Shown here piece after piece: positions 17,841 to 26,473 of a stretch of DNA of 64,000 bases. Under the pieces are notes generated by a model. That model ran no database searches. It was not told where the DNA came from and saw only the letters and a list, made by a program, of their open reading frames with translations. Source of the DNA: an uncultured Tateyamaria sp. (GTDB lineage Bacteria; Pseudomonadota; Alphaproteobacteria; Rhodobacterales; Rhodobacteraceae). Both the position numbers and the translations under genes were made by a program. Within the stretch, counting starts at the first letter, position 1, and each line of letters begins with the position of its first letter. The stretch lies in assembly GCF_947503415.1 (NCBI RefSeq), contig NZ_CANNDS010000002.1:496001-560000 (forward strand), read 5' to 3'.

Positions 17841-17871
17841 AAATACCACGGAGCGCGAGGCAGAGCCTCGC
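17827..17871 (+). terminator. 3' repeat plus hairpin, copy 1
   Basis: The end of the hydrolase gene runs into a segment (TTCTTCTGACTAGAAATACCA) that recurs with two mismatches on the minus strand at 52828-52852, again just after a gene. A perfect 7-bp hairpin GCGAGGC-AGA-GCCTCGC (17855-17871) follows. A second perfect hairpin, GCGCCC-GCAA-GGGCGC, is at 17914-17929 just before the stop of the convergent transglycosylase. They probably act as bidirectional terminators. Confidence 0.55.
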
Positions 17872-17931
17872 CTGATCGCAGCACCCGGAGGGGGCTGCAA
17901 AACGTGATGTGCGCCCGCAAGGGCGCTCCGT

Positions 17932-18789
17932 TCAATCGATGATGGTCGGCACGGCCGGACGGGACACTGGGCGCACTGAATCCAGAGGTGCGCAATATCG
18001 CTGACGTCGCAGCCATCCTGCCATATCCGCCCGCTTGGACTTGGAGCGCAGCGGCCCCCAGTCCGCCGCGACCCCCTTGCCGCCCCGGCCATAGATCACA
18101 CCGTCGCGTGGCACGGTCACAGCCATGATGCGCACCGCACAGCTGAGGTTCGCCGCCCCGTTCTTGAGCGCGGCGCCCGTGCCGACGTTGCAGCCATACC
18201 CCCGTGCCGTCGCGGGCAAGATCTGCAAAAGCCCGTACCATTTGCCTCCTCCGCCCACCGCGCGGGGCTTGTAGGTGCTTTCGTGCTTGGCCAGCGCCGA
18301 CAGGAACCCGAGCCAGAAGGCACGCCGGTCGGCGTCATTTGCGCTTGGGTAACGCGGGCACCAGTCGGTAACATCCGCTGGCACCAGATCGACCAACGGT
18401 GCGCCATGCGCTTTCAGCGCAGAAAGAGTAGAGCGATTCCACAGCATATGGTCTGGCTGATGCGTCCAGCGTGTGCTTGGTACATCACTCGTGCGGGCCG
18501 GAGGGCGAAGCCCGTTAAATGGATCAATCGGGCGAAGCCCGTTGAATGGATCACCCGGGCGAAGCCCGTTAGATGGGTCGGTTGCGCGAAGCGCGTTGGA
18601 TGTGTCCTTCGCGAGACGTCCGTCGTCGGAGCCATCAAGCCCGCTCTGACCGTATTCATCGCCCTCACGGACATCGCTGGCAAGTTGATCCACTGCGGCA
18701 TCCCCAACGGGCACGATGCCTTGTGCTGCCGACGGCACTGGAACCGCCATCGCAAGGAAAAGACAAAGACTGTAGCACAGGCGGAACAT
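17932..18789 (-). CDS. lytic transglycosylase, SLT domain
   Basis: The track ORF extends to 18978. I prefer ATG 18789 because it opens a signal peptide (MFRLCYSLCLFLAMAVP with SAAQ cleavage), giving 285 residues. No clear ribosome site decides the start. After a low-complexity linker with 9-residue repeats, the C-terminal SLT domain shows ALAKHESTYKPRAV with the catalytic Glu, then the GLLQILPATARGYGC motif of the lysozyme-like fold. It probably cleaves peptidoglycan glycan strands in the periplasm. It is divergent to the 19025 gene and convergent with the lipoprotein hydrolase. Confidence 0.85.
   Translation of the reverse strand: MFRLCYSLCLFLAMAVPVPSAAQGIVPVGDAAVDQLASDVREGDEYGQSGLDGSDDGRLAKDTSNALRATDPSNGLRPGDPFNGLRPIDPFNGLRPPARTSDVPSTRWTHQPDHMLWNRSTLSALKAHGAPLVDLVPADVTDWCPRYPSANDADRRAFWLGFLSALAKHESTYKPRAVGGGGKWYGLLQILPATARGYGCNVGTGAALKNGAANLSCAVRIMAVTVPRDGVIYGRGGKGVAADWGPLRSKSKRADMAGWLRRQRYCAPLDSVRPVSRPAVPTIID
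18507..18614 (-). repeat. four 27-base tandem repeats inside the transglycosylase gene
   Basis: GAAGCCCGTT recurs at 18507, 18534 and 18561, with a divergent GAAGCGCGTT at 18588, so the period is exactly 27 bases. It encodes DPFNGLRP-type 9-residue units in the linker between signal peptide and SLT domain. The last unit is the most diverged. Confidence 0.9.
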
Positions 18790-19024
18790 GACGCTCAGTA
18801 TGTTGATCCGCGCCCCGACCTGTCCACCCGGCGTTTCGAGAAAAAGCGACTTGTCGCCCGTGCTTCGGCAACAATCTGCACGCATCGAGAGCATTGTTAA
18901 AACTATGAATAGAATTTCTCTAAAATGATCTCGGACATGGCCTGAACATGTCTTGGGCCTGCCCCTTTTAGGTCCCAATTACAGGCCATTTTCGCAGCTG
19001 TAACGAGTGATGGAATAGGTAACG

Positions 19025-20332
19025 ATGGCATTTGCAGAACGCCTCATGGCGCCCTTGGCGCAGCTCCGTGACAAGATCACGGGACCGCAATTGTCTTTGG
19101 CCCAGGATGGCGTTCTGCAGACCCATGAACCGGCTGCTCCGCGCGCACGCGACACGACACCTGTGTCAACGGATGCAGGTGTCGGCGACCTCTCGATCCC
19201 CTGCCCCGATCCAACCGCAGAAGAGCGCGCGCGTGATATTCACCAGGCCCGAGGGCTGAAACTGGCCCGGCTGGACGACTGGACCCGCCTGAGCGCCGAG
19301 ATCACGCGCACCGGAAAAGCCCGACAAAAAACGCTTGGCGGCACACCCGTTGCGGACCTGCTGGCGTTCGGTGCCCGCTCCGACGTGGTGAGTGCTGCGG
19401 AACACGCCCTTATCTCGGGCCGCCCGGATCCAAAGGCACCGCTGATGGCAGGTATCGAAGCCTTGGAACGCGTGCTGGCTGATCATCCCGACAACCCGGT
19501 CATCGCAACCATCGTGGCGCAGACCCATATGGACTTGGGCTGGGCCTGGCGAGGAACGGGATGGGATGTCGAAGTTCCCTTGCGCAACCGCGAGGCCTTT
19601 TCCGCGCACTTTGATCGCGCGGGCGACATCCTGATGGAATTTGACCCCAAGGACGAGGATTCCCCCCTTCTGGCCGCTGCCCACTGCGCGCTGATCACCG
19701 GTCGTGGCGGTTCGGTCCGCGAGGTGGTCTCACGCTATGACATGTGGATGGAGCTTGATCCAAAGAATGCCCGCGCTTTTCGCGCCATGGGCACCCATTT
19801 GCTGCCGCGCTGGCATGGGTCTTACGAGCGGCTGGAGCTTGAGGCGCGCCGTGCTGCTGGCCGGACCTATGATCTGTGGGGCTCAGGTGCGTATGCCTGG
19901 GTCATGTTCGATGCCATTGCGCAGGACAGCGAAGCCTGCGCCCGTCTGGATCTCGATTTCTTCCTCGATGGGCTGACCGACATCCTCAAGCGCGCGTCGG
20001 ACCAGCACACGGTGAACCTGCTCGCGGCCTATTGTGCCAACACGATGGGTGCCACGCCAACAGGACACGACGAAACCGACTATATCCGCATCCAGATCGC
20101 CGCCGCCGCCGACGAGATTGTGCGCGAATACCTGACCGAATTGCACCCGATGCTGTGGGCCCATCCCGCGCGCGGTTTTGACAACGGTTTACGTGTGCGC
20201 TGCGCCGACAAATTCGCGGCGTCCGGCCATGCTGATGCGGTGCGCTATCTCAGCCAGCTTTTCCGTCGCGAACTGGCTGCTGGCAAAAGCGTGGTGTTTA
20301 CCGATGACGGACCAGAGCTTCAGTCTGGCTGA
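19025..20332 (+). CDS. uncharacterised 435-residue helical repeat-like protein
   Basis: I do not recognise a named family. The protein is soluble, without signal peptide or membrane segment. Its body from about residue 130 onward is alpha-helical with tetratricopeptide-like spacing (VIATIVAQTHMDLGWAWRG, LLAAAHCALITGRGGSVREVV, WMELDPKNARAFRAMGTHLLP). The N-terminal 70 residues are poorly structured. GGAATAGG precedes the ATG at a good distance. It stands alone, divergent from the transglycosylase. Its end overlaps the convergent 20320 gene by 13 bases. It is probably a cytoplasmic scaffold or a diverged TPR protein; no enzymatic motif is visible. Confidence 0.8.
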   Translation: MAFAERLMAPLAQLRDKITGPQLSLAQDGVLQTHEPAAPRARDTTPVSTDAGVGDLSIPCPDPTAEERARDIHQARGLKLARLDDWTRLSAEITRTGKARQKTLGGTPVADLLAFGARSDVVSAAEHALISGRPDPKAPLMAGIEALERVLADHPDNPVIATIVAQTHMDLGWAWRGTGWDVEVPLRNREAFSAHFDRAGDILMEFDPKDEDSPLLAAAHCALITGRGGSVREVVSRYDMWMELDPKNARAFRAMGTHLLPRWHGSYERLELEARRAAGRTYDLWGSGAYAWVMFDAIAQDSEACARLDLDFFLDGLTDILKRASDQHTVNLLAAYCANTMGATPTGHDETDYIRIQIAAAADEIVREYLTELHPMLWAHPARGFDNGLRVRCADKFAASGHADAVRYLSQLFRRELAAGKSVVFTDDGPELQSG

Positions 20333-20808
20333 ACCCGCCGCGCCGCCCCGGCCAGAAGTGCCCGGGAATAGACCTTGTGTGCAGTGAGCAGGCTGTGAAA
20401 GACCGGCCCAAGCGTCAGCTTGCCCGACTTGGTGCGCTGCGGCACGACAACAGACCCAAAGCGCAACGCATCCGGCGTGGTCATCAGCCATGACATCGTC
20501 CGCCCCGACCGGTCCGCCATCAGCAACTCTGTGCCCGTTCGGTTTGCCACGTCCCAGACGGCGAACCTGTCAGCCGTGCCCTTGGCAAGCGCCATCACGT
20601 CGTCGTCCGACGAGGGCTGCTTGGCCGCGATGCGCAGGACCAACCGTTCTGCTTTGAACAGCGGCTGGGTGTAAAATGCGCGGATGAAGGCCCGCAAGGA
20701 CACGGGCTGCGCCACCGGCGTCTCAAAGCAATCGGTATAGTGCGCCTCTTTCGTCGCGAAGGGCGCAATCAATGTGCCGTCGGGCAGCGGAATTTCGTCG
20801 ATCTTCAT
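20320..20808 (-). CDS. uncharacterised protein, about 162 residues
   Basis: The likely start is ATG 20808 (MKIDEIPLPDGTLIAPF); the track ORF uses a TTG at 20841. Neither has a good ribosome site. It is a soluble alpha/beta protein with HYTDCFETPVAQPVSLRAFIRAFYTQPLF near the N-terminus and GPVFHSLLTAHKVYSRALL near the C-terminus. The layout is reminiscent of DUF2867-type proteins, but I cannot confirm the family. No catalytic signature is visible. It is convergent with the 19025 gene and divergent from gatB. Confidence 0.7.
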   Translation of the reverse strand: MKIDEIPLPDGTLIAPFATKEAHYTDCFETPVAQPVSLRAFIRAFYTQPLFKAERLVLRIAAKQPSSDDDVMALAKGTADRFAVWDVANRTGTELLMADRSGRTMSWLMTTPDALRFGSVVVPQRTKSGKLTLGPVFHSLLTAHKVYSRALLAGAARRVQPD

Positions 20809-20927
20809 CGCTGTAGTTTGCACGGCAACCCGCAGTCGCAAAGACGCCGCATCGTCGCGCCCTCTTGCAGCACGTGCGGTGCCGCATTACACCGCCAAAA
20901 AGCCCCTTGATCCTGATCGGTGACACT

Positions 20928-22442
20928 ATGCTTGACCTGACCTACGACCTGCCCAAACCCAAAGTCATCTCCGGTGCCAAGCACGATTGGGAGCTGGTGA
21001 TCGGGATGGAGGTGCACGCGCAGGTGTCATCCAACGCCAAGCTGTTTTCGGGTGCCTCGACCACCTTCGGGGCCGAGCCCAATTCCAACGTGGCCTTTGT
21101 GGACGCGGCCATGCCCGGCATGCTGCCCGTCATCAACGAATATTGCGTGGAGCAGGCCGTGCGCACCGGGCTGGGCCTGAAGGCCGAGATCAACCTGATG
21201 TCAGCCTTTGACCGCAAGAACTATTTCTACCCTGACCTGCCGCAGGGCTACCAGATTTCGCAGCTGTATCATCCCATTGTGGGCGAAGGTGAGGTGCTGG
21301 TGGAACTGGGCGACGGCACCGCCCGCATGGTGCGCATCGAACGTATCCACATGGAACAGGACGCGGGCAAGTCGATCCACGACATGGACCCGAACATGTC
21401 CTTTGTGGATCTCAACCGCACGGGCGTCTGCCTGATGGAGATTGTCAGCCGCCCCGACATTCGCGGGCCGGAAGAGGCTGCCGCCTATATCGTGAAGCTG
21501 CGCCAGATCATGCGGTATTTGGGAACCTGCGACGGCAACATGCAGAACGGCAACCTGCGCGCGGATGTGAACGTATCGATCTGTCGGCCCGGTCAGTATG
21601 AAAAGTATCAGGAAACTCAGGATTTTTCCCATCTGGGCACGCGGTGCGAGATCAAGAACATGAATTCCATGCGCTTTATCCAGCAGGCCATTGATGTTGA
21701 GGCCCGCCGTCAGATCGCGATTGTCGAGGCCGGTGGGTCCGTCGATCAGGAGACGCGTCTTTACGATCCCGACAAGCAGGAAACCCGGTCGATGCGGTCC
21801 AAGGAAGAGGCGCATGACTACCGTTACTTCCCCGATCCCGACCTGCTGCCGTTGGAGATTGAGCAAGCGTGGGTAGATGATATCGCCGCCTCTTTGCCCG
21901 AGTTGCCCGATGCCAAGAAAACCCGCTTTATGGGCGACTTTGGTTTGACCGACTATGATGCGTCCGTTTTGACGGCGGATGTGGACACGGCGGCCTATTT
22001 CGAAGCTGTGGCCGAGGGCCGCGACGGCAAGCAGGCGGCGAACTGGACGATCAACGAGCTCTTTGGCCGTCTGAAGCGCGATGATGACAAGGGCATCACC
22101 GACAGCCCCGTGTCGCCCGCGCAATTGGGCGGCATCATTGATCTGATCGGCAAGGGCGACATCTCGGGCAAGATCGGCAAGGACCTGTTCGAGATTATCT
22201 ATACCGAAGGTGGCGATCCGGCTGAGGTGGTCGAGGCCCGCGGCATGAAGCAGGTGACGGACACCGGCGCCATCGAGGCCGCTGTGGACGAAGTGATTGC
22301 CGCCAACCCCGCGCAGGTCGAGAAGGCCAAGGCGAACCCAAAGCTGGCGGGCTGGTTTGTGGGTCAGGTAATGAAGGCGACGGGTGGGAAAGCCAATCCG
22401 AAGGCTGTGAATGAGATCGTTGCCGGGAAACTCGGGCTTTAG
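20928..22442 (+). CDS. gatB: aspartyl/glutamyl-tRNA amidotransferase subunit B
   Basis: GatB is the tRNA-binding kinase subunit of GatCAB, which amidates misacylated Glu-tRNA(Gln) and Asp-tRNA(Asn). The track ORF begins at 20865; I use ATG 20928, giving 504 residues, the usual length, and the family N-terminus ([23 protein letters not shown]). Hallmarks are [19 protein letters not shown] near residue 90, ADVNVSI near residue 210, and the C-terminal YqeY-like helical domain ending [16 protein letters not shown]. gatA and gatC are not in the window, so the gene is unlinked from at least the adjacent positions. Confidence 0.97.
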   Translation: MLDLTYDLPKPKVISGAKHDWELVIGMEVHAQVSSNAKLFSGASTTFGAEPNSNVAFVDAAMPGMLPVINEYCVEQAVRTGLGLKAEINLMSAFDRKNYFYPDLPQGYQISQLYHPIVGEGEVLVELGDGTARMVRIERIHMEQDAGKSIHDMDPNMSFVDLNRTGVCLMEIVSRPDIRGPEEAAAYIVKLRQIMRYLGTCDGNMQNGNLRADVNVSICRPGQYEKYQETQDFSHLGTRCEIKNMNSMRFIQQAIDVEARRQIAIVEAGGSVDQETRLYDPDKQETRSMRSKEEAHDYRYFPDPDLLPLEIEQAWVDDIAASLPELPDAKKTRFMGDFGLTDYDASVLTADVDTAAYFEAVAEGRDGKQAANWTINELFGRLKRDDDKGITDSPVSPAQLGGIIDLIGKGDISGKIGKDLFEIIYTEGGDPAEVVEARGMKQVTDTGAIEAAVDEVIAANPAQVEKAKANPKLAGWFVGQVMKATGGKANPKAVNEIVAGKLGL

Positions 22443-22532
22443 CCCCGTTTCACAGCAACGATCCGTGCGCGGCAGCGTATCCCGCACGGGATGCGCGAGA
22501 GCGGCACTCGGTCAAAGTTCTCGCGCCATGGC

Positions 22533-22554
22533 GGTGGGCAGGATGCCCACCCTA
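22533..22554. repeat. REP-like hairpin abutting the methyltransferase stop
   Basis: GGTGGGCA-GGA-TGCCCACC followed by CTAC, read on the minus strand, is TAGGGTGGGCA... with the stop TAG as part of the repeat. It belongs to the same GTAGGGYGGGC family as the four copies at 53617-53935. Confidence 0.7.
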
Positions 22555-23730
22555 CACCAGCACCTTTGAATAGTGCATCATACCCGCGCCGCAGAGTGCG
22601 CTCTCAACCGTGACCCAGACATCACGATCCGCGTCTGAGCGTGCGATATCCGCAATTGAGCGCTTGCCGTCCACCCGTGCGATCAATTCTGCCGCCCGCG
22701 CCGGAATGTCGAAGCTGAACGCCTCACCCGCCGTATCAATCGTAACCCCTTTGCCCTTCGCCACATGGGCGGCCAGCACGCTGGCCTCAACATCGCGCAG
22801 ATGCGGGATTGCCTCTGGATCATTGTAAGGTGGCGCAATCACCTGTCCCTTGGGTCGGGCATAGGCGATGTGGGTCTTGAAGGTCCCGCGCAGGTCTTCG
22901 GCCAGTTGCATTTGCTGCACAGGGTCCAAGTCTGGCGTGGCCCCAAGCAATGGCACGGGATCGTAGAGCATGGGCTCAGGCGCGCCCGCATAATCCAGAC
23001 CTGCCATGTTCAGCGCGCCCACCAATTCGGTGATGGTGAAGGGCCTGTCCTGACTGTGCAGAAGCAAATCATAGAACCCGGCATCCCCGTTCTTGTGATC
23101 CACGACACGCGTGTTGCGCTTGAACGGGTGCGCGTCTGGCAAGCGGTCGAATATGCGCTTTGCGGCTTTGAGCTGTTTTTCGGGTGGCAGGTCTTTGAGC
23201 GCTGCGTTGAAGGCGTCCTGCAGCGGGTAGACCCCTGCCCGCCCGTGCGGAGCGTAGACCATCAACCCCATGCCACCATCCGGTTTCAGAGCTGCCGACA
23301 AGGCATCGAACCCCGCCTGCGGGTCCGGCAGATGGTGCAGCACACCGCAGCAGTCGATGTAATCAAACGGGCCATACTCCCCCGCATCCAGCAGCGACCC
23401 GGTGATAAAGGTGATGCCTTGCAGTTTGCGCACCTCTGCCCGCTTTTCCGCAATCCGGCGCGACGCTTGGGACAGGTCCAGATAAGTGATGTCGTAAGGC
23501 CGCCCGGCATCCGTCAGCTTTTGCGCCAATTGGATCAGCGCGTCGCCGGTACCGCCACCCGCAACCAGCGCCTTGAGCGGTTGCGACCAATTGCGCGCGC
23601 CGCCCCACAGCCAATGGTCCATTTCGACCGGCAGCGACGGGGAGCCGGTGATCAGGCGCTTGCGCTCGTCCGTCGGTTTGCGTTCGGGATAGGGAAACGC
23701 CTCGTACTGGGCGCGGACGGTGTCGGTCAT
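22552..23730 (-). CDS. class I SAM-dependent methyltransferase
   Basis: ATG 23730 gives 392 residues beginning MTDTVRAQYEAFPYPER; the track ORF extends 29 residues further without similarity. The Rossmann motif I, ALVAGGGTGDALIQLAQ, is near residue 55. An acidic post-I strand (ITYLDLSQ) and FDYIDCCGVLHHLPDP (motif IV region) follow near residue 125. The C-terminal half (about 200 residues) is extra and not assigned. An N-terminal QYEAFPYP segment is typical of a family of uncharacterised methyltransferases. The substrate is unknown. The gene is divergent from the thioesterase at 23812. Confidence 0.88.
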   Translation of the reverse strand: MTDTVRAQYEAFPYPERKPTDERKRLITGSPSLPVEMDHWLWGGARNWSQPLKALVAGGGTGDALIQLAQKLTDAGRPYDITYLDLSQASRRIAEKRAEVRKLQGITFITGSLLDAGEYGPFDYIDCCGVLHHLPDPQAGFDALSAALKPDGGMGLMVYAPHGRAGVYPLQDAFNAALKDLPPEKQLKAAKRIFDRLPDAHPFKRNTRVVDHKNGDAGFYDLLLHSQDRPFTITELVGALNMAGLDYAGAPEPMLYDPVPLLGATPDLDPVQQMQLAEDLRGTFKTHIAYARPKGQVIAPPYNDPEAIPHLRDVEASVLAAHVAKGKGVTIDTAGEAFSFDIPARAAELIARVDGKRSIADIARSDADRDVWVTVESALCGAGMMHYSKVLV

Positions 23731-23811
23731 TGGGTATCCGGTCTTGGGCGTTTTCAGCTTTACCACCCCTGCCGGTCCATGCAATCCGAAGAGCGTATCA
23801 ACGGAGATCCC

Positions 23812-24282
23812 ATGCAAGCGCCATTTCAGTCAACCGTGATAACGGTCAAGCCAGAGTGGATCGACTTCAACGGCCATCTGAACATGGCCTACTATGGTGT
23901 CCTGTTCGACATGGGCGCGGATCAGATGTTCGATCATTTCGGCTTTGGCCCTGACTATCAGGCGCGTACGGGCAACACGACATATGCGGCCGAGTTCCAT
24001 GTCCGATACCTGCGCGAGTTGCATGTGGAGGATCCGGTGGTCGTGACCTACCACTTGATTGATTACGACGCCAAGCGCCTGCATTCATTCCAGGAATTGC
24101 GCCATGCCGATGGCTGGCTTGCTGCCACGGGCGAGACGATGACGCTGCATGTGGATCAATCGGGACCGCGCGTGGCACCTATGCCCGACGATGTGCAGAG
24201 CCGCGTGGCCGCGATTGGGCAGGCACACGCCGTGTTGCCGCGGCCTGATGGTGTAAATGCCAGCATTGGCATTCGTCGCTGA
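23812..24282 (+). CDS. acyl-CoA thioesterase-like hot-dog protein
   Basis: The track ORF starts far upstream at 22765 and is antisense to the methyltransferase there. ATG 23812 has GGAG 6 bases before it and opens the conserved domain: VKPEWIDFNGHLNMAYYGVLFDMGAD. The aspartate in DFNGHLN is the position used by 4-hydroxybenzoyl-CoA-type thioesterases. The 156-residue single hot-dog domain resembles the betainyl-CoA/carnitine-pathway thioesterases of roseobacters, though the exact acyl-CoA is not determinable. It probably acts as a cytoplasmic dimer or tetramer. Confidence 0.85.
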   Translation: MQAPFQSTVITVKPEWIDFNGHLNMAYYGVLFDMGADQMFDHFGFGPDYQARTGNTTYAAEFHVRYLRELHVEDPVVVTYHLIDYDAKRLHSFQELRHADGWLAATGETMTLHVDQSGPRVAPMPDDVQSRVAAIGQAHAVLPRPDGVNASIGIRR

Positions 24283-24348
24283 GCCATGGGCTTTCCACTT
24301 GTGGCCCTGCCGGATATATCCGCGCGCAGCAGGATAAAGGGACGCCAC

Positions 24349-24837
24349 ATGGGCAGCTGGGAATACAAGGTCGTGCCGGCCCCCACCAAGGGGCAGAAGG
24401 GCAAAGGTATCAAGGGGCCAGAGGCGCGCTTTGCCTTTGCACTTGAGGCATTGATGAACGACATGGGCGCCGAGGGCTGGGAATTTCAGCGGGCCGAGAC
24501 GTTGCCATCCATCGAGCGGTCTGGCCTGACGGGCAGCACGACAGAGTGGCGCAATGTGATGGTCTTTCGCCGTGCCGTCAGCGCACCCATGGATGATTTC
24601 GAACCGGAGTTATTGCCGCCACCGGCCGAAACGCCGGACGCGATTGCGCCTGAGGCCGCTGAACCGGTGAACAACGCCGCGGAAGTCACTGAAACAGATG
24701 CCGAATTTGTTCCCGGTGAAGGGGCCACACATATGGCGCGGGACAACGGCGTCGAAGAGACAAGCCCCGTGTCCGGCATGACAACATCGCTCAAGAACCT
24801 CGCCTCGCAACGCGGTGCATCAGAGCCGAAGGACTAA
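24349..24837 (+). CDS. DUF4177 domain protein
   Basis: The start is ATG 24349, with AAAGGGA upstream (162 residues). The N-terminal 75 residues form the DUF4177 pattern, WEYKVVPAP ... LNDMGAEGWEFQRAETLP ... WRNVMVFRR, a small beta-alpha-beta domain of unknown role. The rest is an acidic, low-complexity tail rich in Pro, Glu and Ala, probably disordered. It follows the thioesterase by 66 bases and is convergent with bolA, only 8 bases from its stop. Confidence 0.8.
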   Translation: MGSWEYKVVPAPTKGQKGKGIKGPEARFAFALEALMNDMGAEGWEFQRAETLPSIERSGLTGSTTEWRNVMVFRRAVSAPMDDFEPELLPPPAETPDAIAPEAAEPVNNAAEVTETDAEFVPGEGATHMARDNGVEETSPVSGMTTSLKNLASQRGASEPKD

Positions 24838-24845
24838 CACGCGGC

Positions 24846-25115
24846 TCAGACGTCCAGATCGAGGGCAAGGGCGTGGATGCGCCCGATCAGTTCTGCGCCC
24901 AAGGCTGCATGCACGGCGCGGTGACGTGCAACCCGGTTTTTCCCTTCGAAATCAGCACTGCGCAGCATGACATTAAAGTGGCTTTGACCTGCTGCAGGCG
25001 CACCCGCATGACCTGCATGGCTGGCACTGTCATCTACCACCACGATGTCGCGCGTGGCAAAGGCTGCGCGCAGTTTGTCCTCGATTTCCTGCCGTACGGT
25101 CAATTTGCCTGACAT
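24846..25115 (-). CDS. BolA family protein
   Basis: The 89-residue protein has the BolA fold: VRQEIEDKLRAAF helix, a variable loop with two His, then SHFNVMLRSADFEGKNRVARHRAVHAAL with the conserved FxGK-like and RH motifs, ending in IHALALDL. BolA proteins act with monothiol glutaredoxins in iron-sulfur handling. This short form resembles the BolA2/IbaG side. No grx gene is adjacent. It is divergent from the J-domain gene. Confidence 0.93.
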   Translation of the reverse strand: MSGKLTVRQEIEDKLRAAFATRDIVVVDDSASHAGHAGAPAAGQSHFNVMLRSADFEGKNRVARHRAVHAALGAELIGRIHALALDLDV

Positions 25116-25190
25116 TTTTTTCGTCCACCCCCTTCAATCTCTGTCGCCAGACTCTAAACTTGTGGGCCTGAGTCGGAAAGGACCCCTTCC

Positions 25191-25817
25191 ATGCCCAAAC
25201 CTGATCCTTTTGGTTTTGATATGTCCGTGTCTTCTGCAAAGAAGAAAAATCCGCGCGGGCGTCGGGGCATGTCAGGTGCATCCGAGACGTCCACGCGGGT
25301 GTGTGATCACGAGGGCTGCGAAGAGGCCGGCAAGTTCCGCGCGCCCAAGGCACCCGACGTGCTCGATGACTTTTTCTGGTTCTGCCAGCAGCACGTGCGC
25401 GAGTATAACACCAAGTGGAATTTCTTTGACGGCACGACCGAGGCCGAGATCAACGCGCAGCAGTCCAAGGACAAGGTGTGGGAGCGTCAGACCAAGCCCA
25501 TGGGCGACCCCGAGGCCCGCGCGTGGGCGCGGCTGGGCATCGAAGACCCCCATCAGGTGCTGGGCAAGAACGCGACCCAGAACCCCGGCCGCGGCGGCAC
25601 CGTGTCCGCGCGTCGCCTGCCCCCGACCGAAAAGCGCGCCATCGACATTTTGGAGGCCAAGCCGGATGCCACAAAGGCCGAGGTGCGCAAGGCCTACAAG
25701 GCGCTGATCAAGGTGCTCCACCCCGACATGAACGGCGGGGACCGGAGCCAGGAGGAGCAGCTGCAAGAGGTTGTCTGGGCCTGGGACCAGATCAAGGACA
25801 GCCGTAATTTCAAGTAG
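25191..25817 (+). CDS. J-domain (DnaJ-like) protein
   Basis: The 208-residue cytoplasmic protein has its J domain at the C-terminus (about residues 145-205): DILEAKPDATKAEVRKAYKALIKVLHPD, with the HPD tripeptide that stimulates DnaK. The N-terminal half contains CDHEGCEEAG ... FFWFCQQH, a Cys-Cys-Cys-His arrangement that could bind zinc, followed by a YNTKWNFFDG helix. It is a class C type Hsp40 without the G/F region. Its stop overlaps the convergent 25810 gene by 8 bases. It lies near bolA and cobS, but no functional tie is evident. Confidence 0.92.
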   Translation: MPKPDPFGFDMSVSSAKKKNPRGRRGMSGASETSTRVCDHEGCEEAGKFRAPKAPDVLDDFFWFCQQHVREYNTKWNFFDGTTEAEINAQQSKDKVWERQTKPMGDPEARAWARLGIEDPHQVLGKNATQNPGRGGTVSARRLPPTEKRAIDILEAKPDATKAEVRKAYKALIKVLHPDMNGGDRSQEEQLQEVVWAWDQIKDSRNFK

Positions 25818-26289
25818 ATAGAGACCGCTCACGTCGAAGGATGATGTGAATACACGTCGCCGACAACACCCAGATCGTCGCGACGTAGGGGCTGTTTGCG
25901 ATGCCGTCCCCGATCGCCAACAGACCCAGCGGCGCGGCACTTTCGACAGCCGTAAACAGCATCTCAGTGGCGCTGACGTGCGTGGCCGCATCAACCAACC
26001 CGAACGGGATTGCCGCCAGAACGGCCCCCAGCAAGGTGGCAACGGGCCAGGCTAAGGCGCTGATCATCACGCCGATCCAGCCACTGCGCCCCAGCGCTTT
26101 TGCCAGAACAACACCCGCGCATGCACCACCAAAGGCTGCCGCAAGCGTCAGAAATGGCAAAGGCGGCAGGAACCGCGCCAAATCGCCGCCCCACAGGCTC
26201 ATCGCTTGTGCGGTTGCGCCCCCGGCCAAGCCGGTCAAAAGCGCGCTTTGGGTGGTCAGGGATTGGGATTTCAGATGTGTCACGTTCAC
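25810..26289 (-). CDS. uncharacterised membrane protein, 159 residues
   Basis: I do not recognise a family. The protein has about four hydrophobic segments (FLTLAAAFGGACAGVVLAKAL, WIGVMISALAWPVATLLGAVLA, ESAAPLGLLAIGDGIA and the terminal VATIWVLSATCIHIIL). It is Ala/Gly rich and probably lies in the inner membrane. The gene starts next to cobS on the opposite strand, so the 184 bases between them must hold two divergent promoters; none is obvious. Confidence 0.7.
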   Translation of the reverse strand: MNVTHLKSQSLTTQSALLTGLAGGATAQAMSLWGGDLARFLPPLPFLTLAAAFGGACAGVVLAKALGRSGWIGVMISALAWPVATLLGAVLAAIPFGLVDAATHVSATEMLFTAVESAAPLGLLAIGDGIANSPYVATIWVLSATCIHIILRRERSLST

Positions 26290-26473
26290 GTCTCCTTGAT
26301 TGGTGATGACATTGTGACGGCGCGATGTGCAGATGTGCCCGGGCCAATTGTGCAGGTGGTGTGCAAATTCCGCCCGTCCATCCGCCCTTCCCCTTGCCCT
26401 TTTCCGCTATATGTTGCACCACGATCAGCGCGCCCATTCGGGGCGCGTTTTCTATGCTGAAGGACAATTCGAG

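Noticed and set aside
22765-23811. Long upstream extension of the thioesterase ORF
   Set aside because: It is antisense to the methyltransferase; the ribosome site and conserved domain start at 23812.
26290-26473. Cobalamin riboswitch before cobS
   Set aside because: I could not find a B12-box-like sequence in this short divergent gap, and its length is too small for a full riboswitch plus promoter.
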